Shown here: positions 12,332 through 13,078 of the stretch, piece by piece
Numbering within the stretch: the first letter of the stretch is position 1
How the letters are laid out: each line of letters starts with the position of its first letter
Assembly: GCA_905233785.1 (NCBI GenBank)
Contig: CAJOCV010000031.1
Location: 1-13,078, forward strand
DNA: 13,078 nt
Direction: 5' to 3'
From: an uncultured Oscillospiraceae bacterium
GTDB taxonomy: Bacteria; Bacillota; Clostridia; Oscillospirales; Oscillospiraceae
Notes under the pieces: generated by a model
The model's input: the letters and a program-made list of their open reading frames with translations, nothing else
Told to the model about the DNA's origin: nothing
Database searches by the model: none
Translations under genes and position numbers: made by a program

Positions 12332-13078
12332 TGGGCAAGCGCAAACGCCAGTACATAACTTAATACCGCGCTCAGAATGCGCCCCGCTGTGTGCGGGGCG
12401 CTTTTGATTTCCGCGTCCGCGAGCAGGGAGAGCGTTTGAAACTGCACCGAGAGCCCGCCCCAGCCCATCAGCGCCGCCGCCAGGGCGAGGTTTTCCCGCG
12501 TCGGCGCAAGTCCGCGCAGGGCGCCGATCCCGCCGCCCAGCTCAAAAAAGCCCGTCAGCAGCGCGCGGCACCAACGCAGGCTCTGCCCCGTGAGCTGGGA
12601 CAGATACCCCGCAAGCAGGGAGAAGAAGCCGTTTGCGTTCAAAAGTCCCGTGAACACCGCGAAGCACACCACAAAGCCGCACACGTTCAGACTTGCGCTG
12701 ACCGCGCCGCGTACCGCCTCCGGCAAGGCTTTGGCGAAGGGCAGGGGAGCGGGCGCGGCGAGTTTCGCGCGGCTTCCCGTGCCTTTGCCGCGCAGCAGCA
12801 GCCCCGTCAGCACCGCCGCCGCCGCGTGCACCGCGTAGAGAAAAACGCCCCACTTGACCGAGCCGAACACGCCCGTCCCCAGTGCGCCGAGAAAGAAGGC
12901 GGGGCCGGAGTTGTTGCAGAAGGCGAGGAGCTTCTCGGCCTCCTTCGCGTCCACCGCGCCGGCGTCAAACAGCCCCGCAAGGTACGCCGCGCCCAGCGGG
13001 TAGCCGCCCAGAAGCCCCATGAAGAGCGCCGTGCAGCCCGCGCCGGAGACGTGAAAGAGCTTTTCCGAGAACCGCGCA
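12328..13078 (-). CDS. ylbJ: YlbJ-like gate-domain (nucleoside recognition) membrane protein, 5' end off the window
   Basis: Seen: 250 codons from the right edge to TAG at 12328. The frame runs open beyond the first internal ATG (13020): it reads FSEKLFHVSGAGCTALF before it, so the true start is outside the window. Multiple membrane spans. Diagnostic blocks: MGLLGGYPLGAAYLA, EAEKLLAFCNNSGPAFFLGALGTGVFGS, and a second set with NVCGFVVCFAVF and FFELGGGIGAL. These fit YlbJ and other gate-domain proteins of about 400 aa. Family knowledge: YlbJ is a sporulation integral membrane protein in Bacillus, made in the mother cell and needed for resistant spores. The assignment to YlbJ rather than a general gate-domain protein is by resemblance. 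It converges on the chromate operon with no spacer, and its last codons double as that operon's terminator. Confidence 0.75.
   Translation of the reverse strand, partial: ARFSEKLFHVSGAGCTALFMGLLGGYPLGAAYLAGLFDAGAVDAKEAEKLLAFCNNSGPAFFLGALGTGVFGSVKWGVFLYAVHAAAAVLTGLLLRGKGTGSRAKLAAPAPLPFAKALPEAVRGAVSASLNVCGFVVCFAVFTGLLNANGFFSLLAGYLSQLTGQSLRWCRALLTGFFELGGGIGALRGLAPTRENLALAAALMGWGGLSVQFQTLSLLADAEIKSAPHTAGRILSAVLSYVLAFALAH
12379..12409 (+). terminator. Chromate-operon terminator inside the opposing gene
   Basis: GCGCCCCGC (12379-12387) pairs perfectly with GCGGGGCGC (12393-12401), loop TGTGT, followed by TTTTGATT on the plus strand. This is a textbook Rho-independent terminator for the operon ending at 12331. 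The same bases encode residues S-A-P-H-T-A-G-R near the C-terminus of the minus-strand protein. Confidence 0.8.

Noticed and set aside
1..13078. tRNA, rRNA, riboswitch, insertion sequence, integrase or toxin-antitoxin genes
   Set aside because: Looked for cloverleaf ends, transposase or recombinase motifs, terminal repeats with target duplications and small paired genes; none seen. PadR-DUF2812 was considered as a toxin-antitoxin-like pair but has the standard PadR regulator features instead.

Overview
The window looks like chromosomal DNA from a GC-rich, low-complexity-intergenic member of the Clostridia, most likely an Oscillospiraceae/Ruminococcaceae-type gut anaerobe. This is inferred from the family-level look of the proteins (PadR-DUF2812 pair, a MurA with the GGCNFG active-site loop, WalJ-type MBL protein beside RlmH, paired half-size chromate transporters, a YlbJ-like sporulation membrane protein), strong AGGAGG-type ribosome binding sites, and high-GC coding sequence separated by AT-rich promoters. 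I cannot name the species. It is mostly housekeeping DNA. I see no phage, transposase, CRISPR array, tRNA or rRNA.

Layout: (1) 1-1637, minus strand: a HerA-like DUF853 ATPase with a charged coiled-coil tail, cut by the left edge. (2) 1810-2607, plus: a solitary cdsA. (3) 2608-3095: a 488-bp gene-free convergent gap full of inverted repeats, including a good intrinsic terminator and a set of mutually exclusive hairpin arms. (4) 3096-4832, minus: a tightly overlapped operon padR - DUF2812 membrane protein - gluQ, driven by a near-consensus promoter with a palindromic operator between its -35 and -10. (5) 4945-5340, minus: a small lipoprotein of unknown role, ending at an 18-bp perfect hairpin that overlaps the padR -35 box. 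(6) 5630-6175, plus: a Nudix ADP-ribose pyrophosphatase-type gene, followed by a 120-nt nested inverted repeat. (7) 6397-8956, plus: murA-walJ-rlmH, an overlapping operon with its own promoter and terminator. (8) 8998-9112: two adjacent heptanucleotide tandem arrays of different sequence. (9) 9183-12331, plus: a small DUF2007-like protein, pgcA-type phosphosugar mutase and two half chromate transporters, each overlapping the next. (10) 12328-13078, minus: the C-terminal part of a YlbJ-like gate-domain membrane protein, convergent with and overlapping the chromate genes by 4 bp; the terminator of the chromate operon lies inside its coding sequence.

Functionally the window mixes cell-envelope supply (CdsA for phospholipid precursors, MurA for peptidoglycan, PgcA for glucose-1-phosphate), RNA modification (RlmH on 23S rRNA, GluQRS on a queuosine tRNA) and membrane transport. 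No convincing new defence or mobile system is present. The best second-look items are regulatory: the terminator embedded in an opposing gene, the padR promoter/operator/hairpin overlap, the nested repeat upstream of murA, the attenuator-like arms after cdsA, and the twin heptamer arrays.
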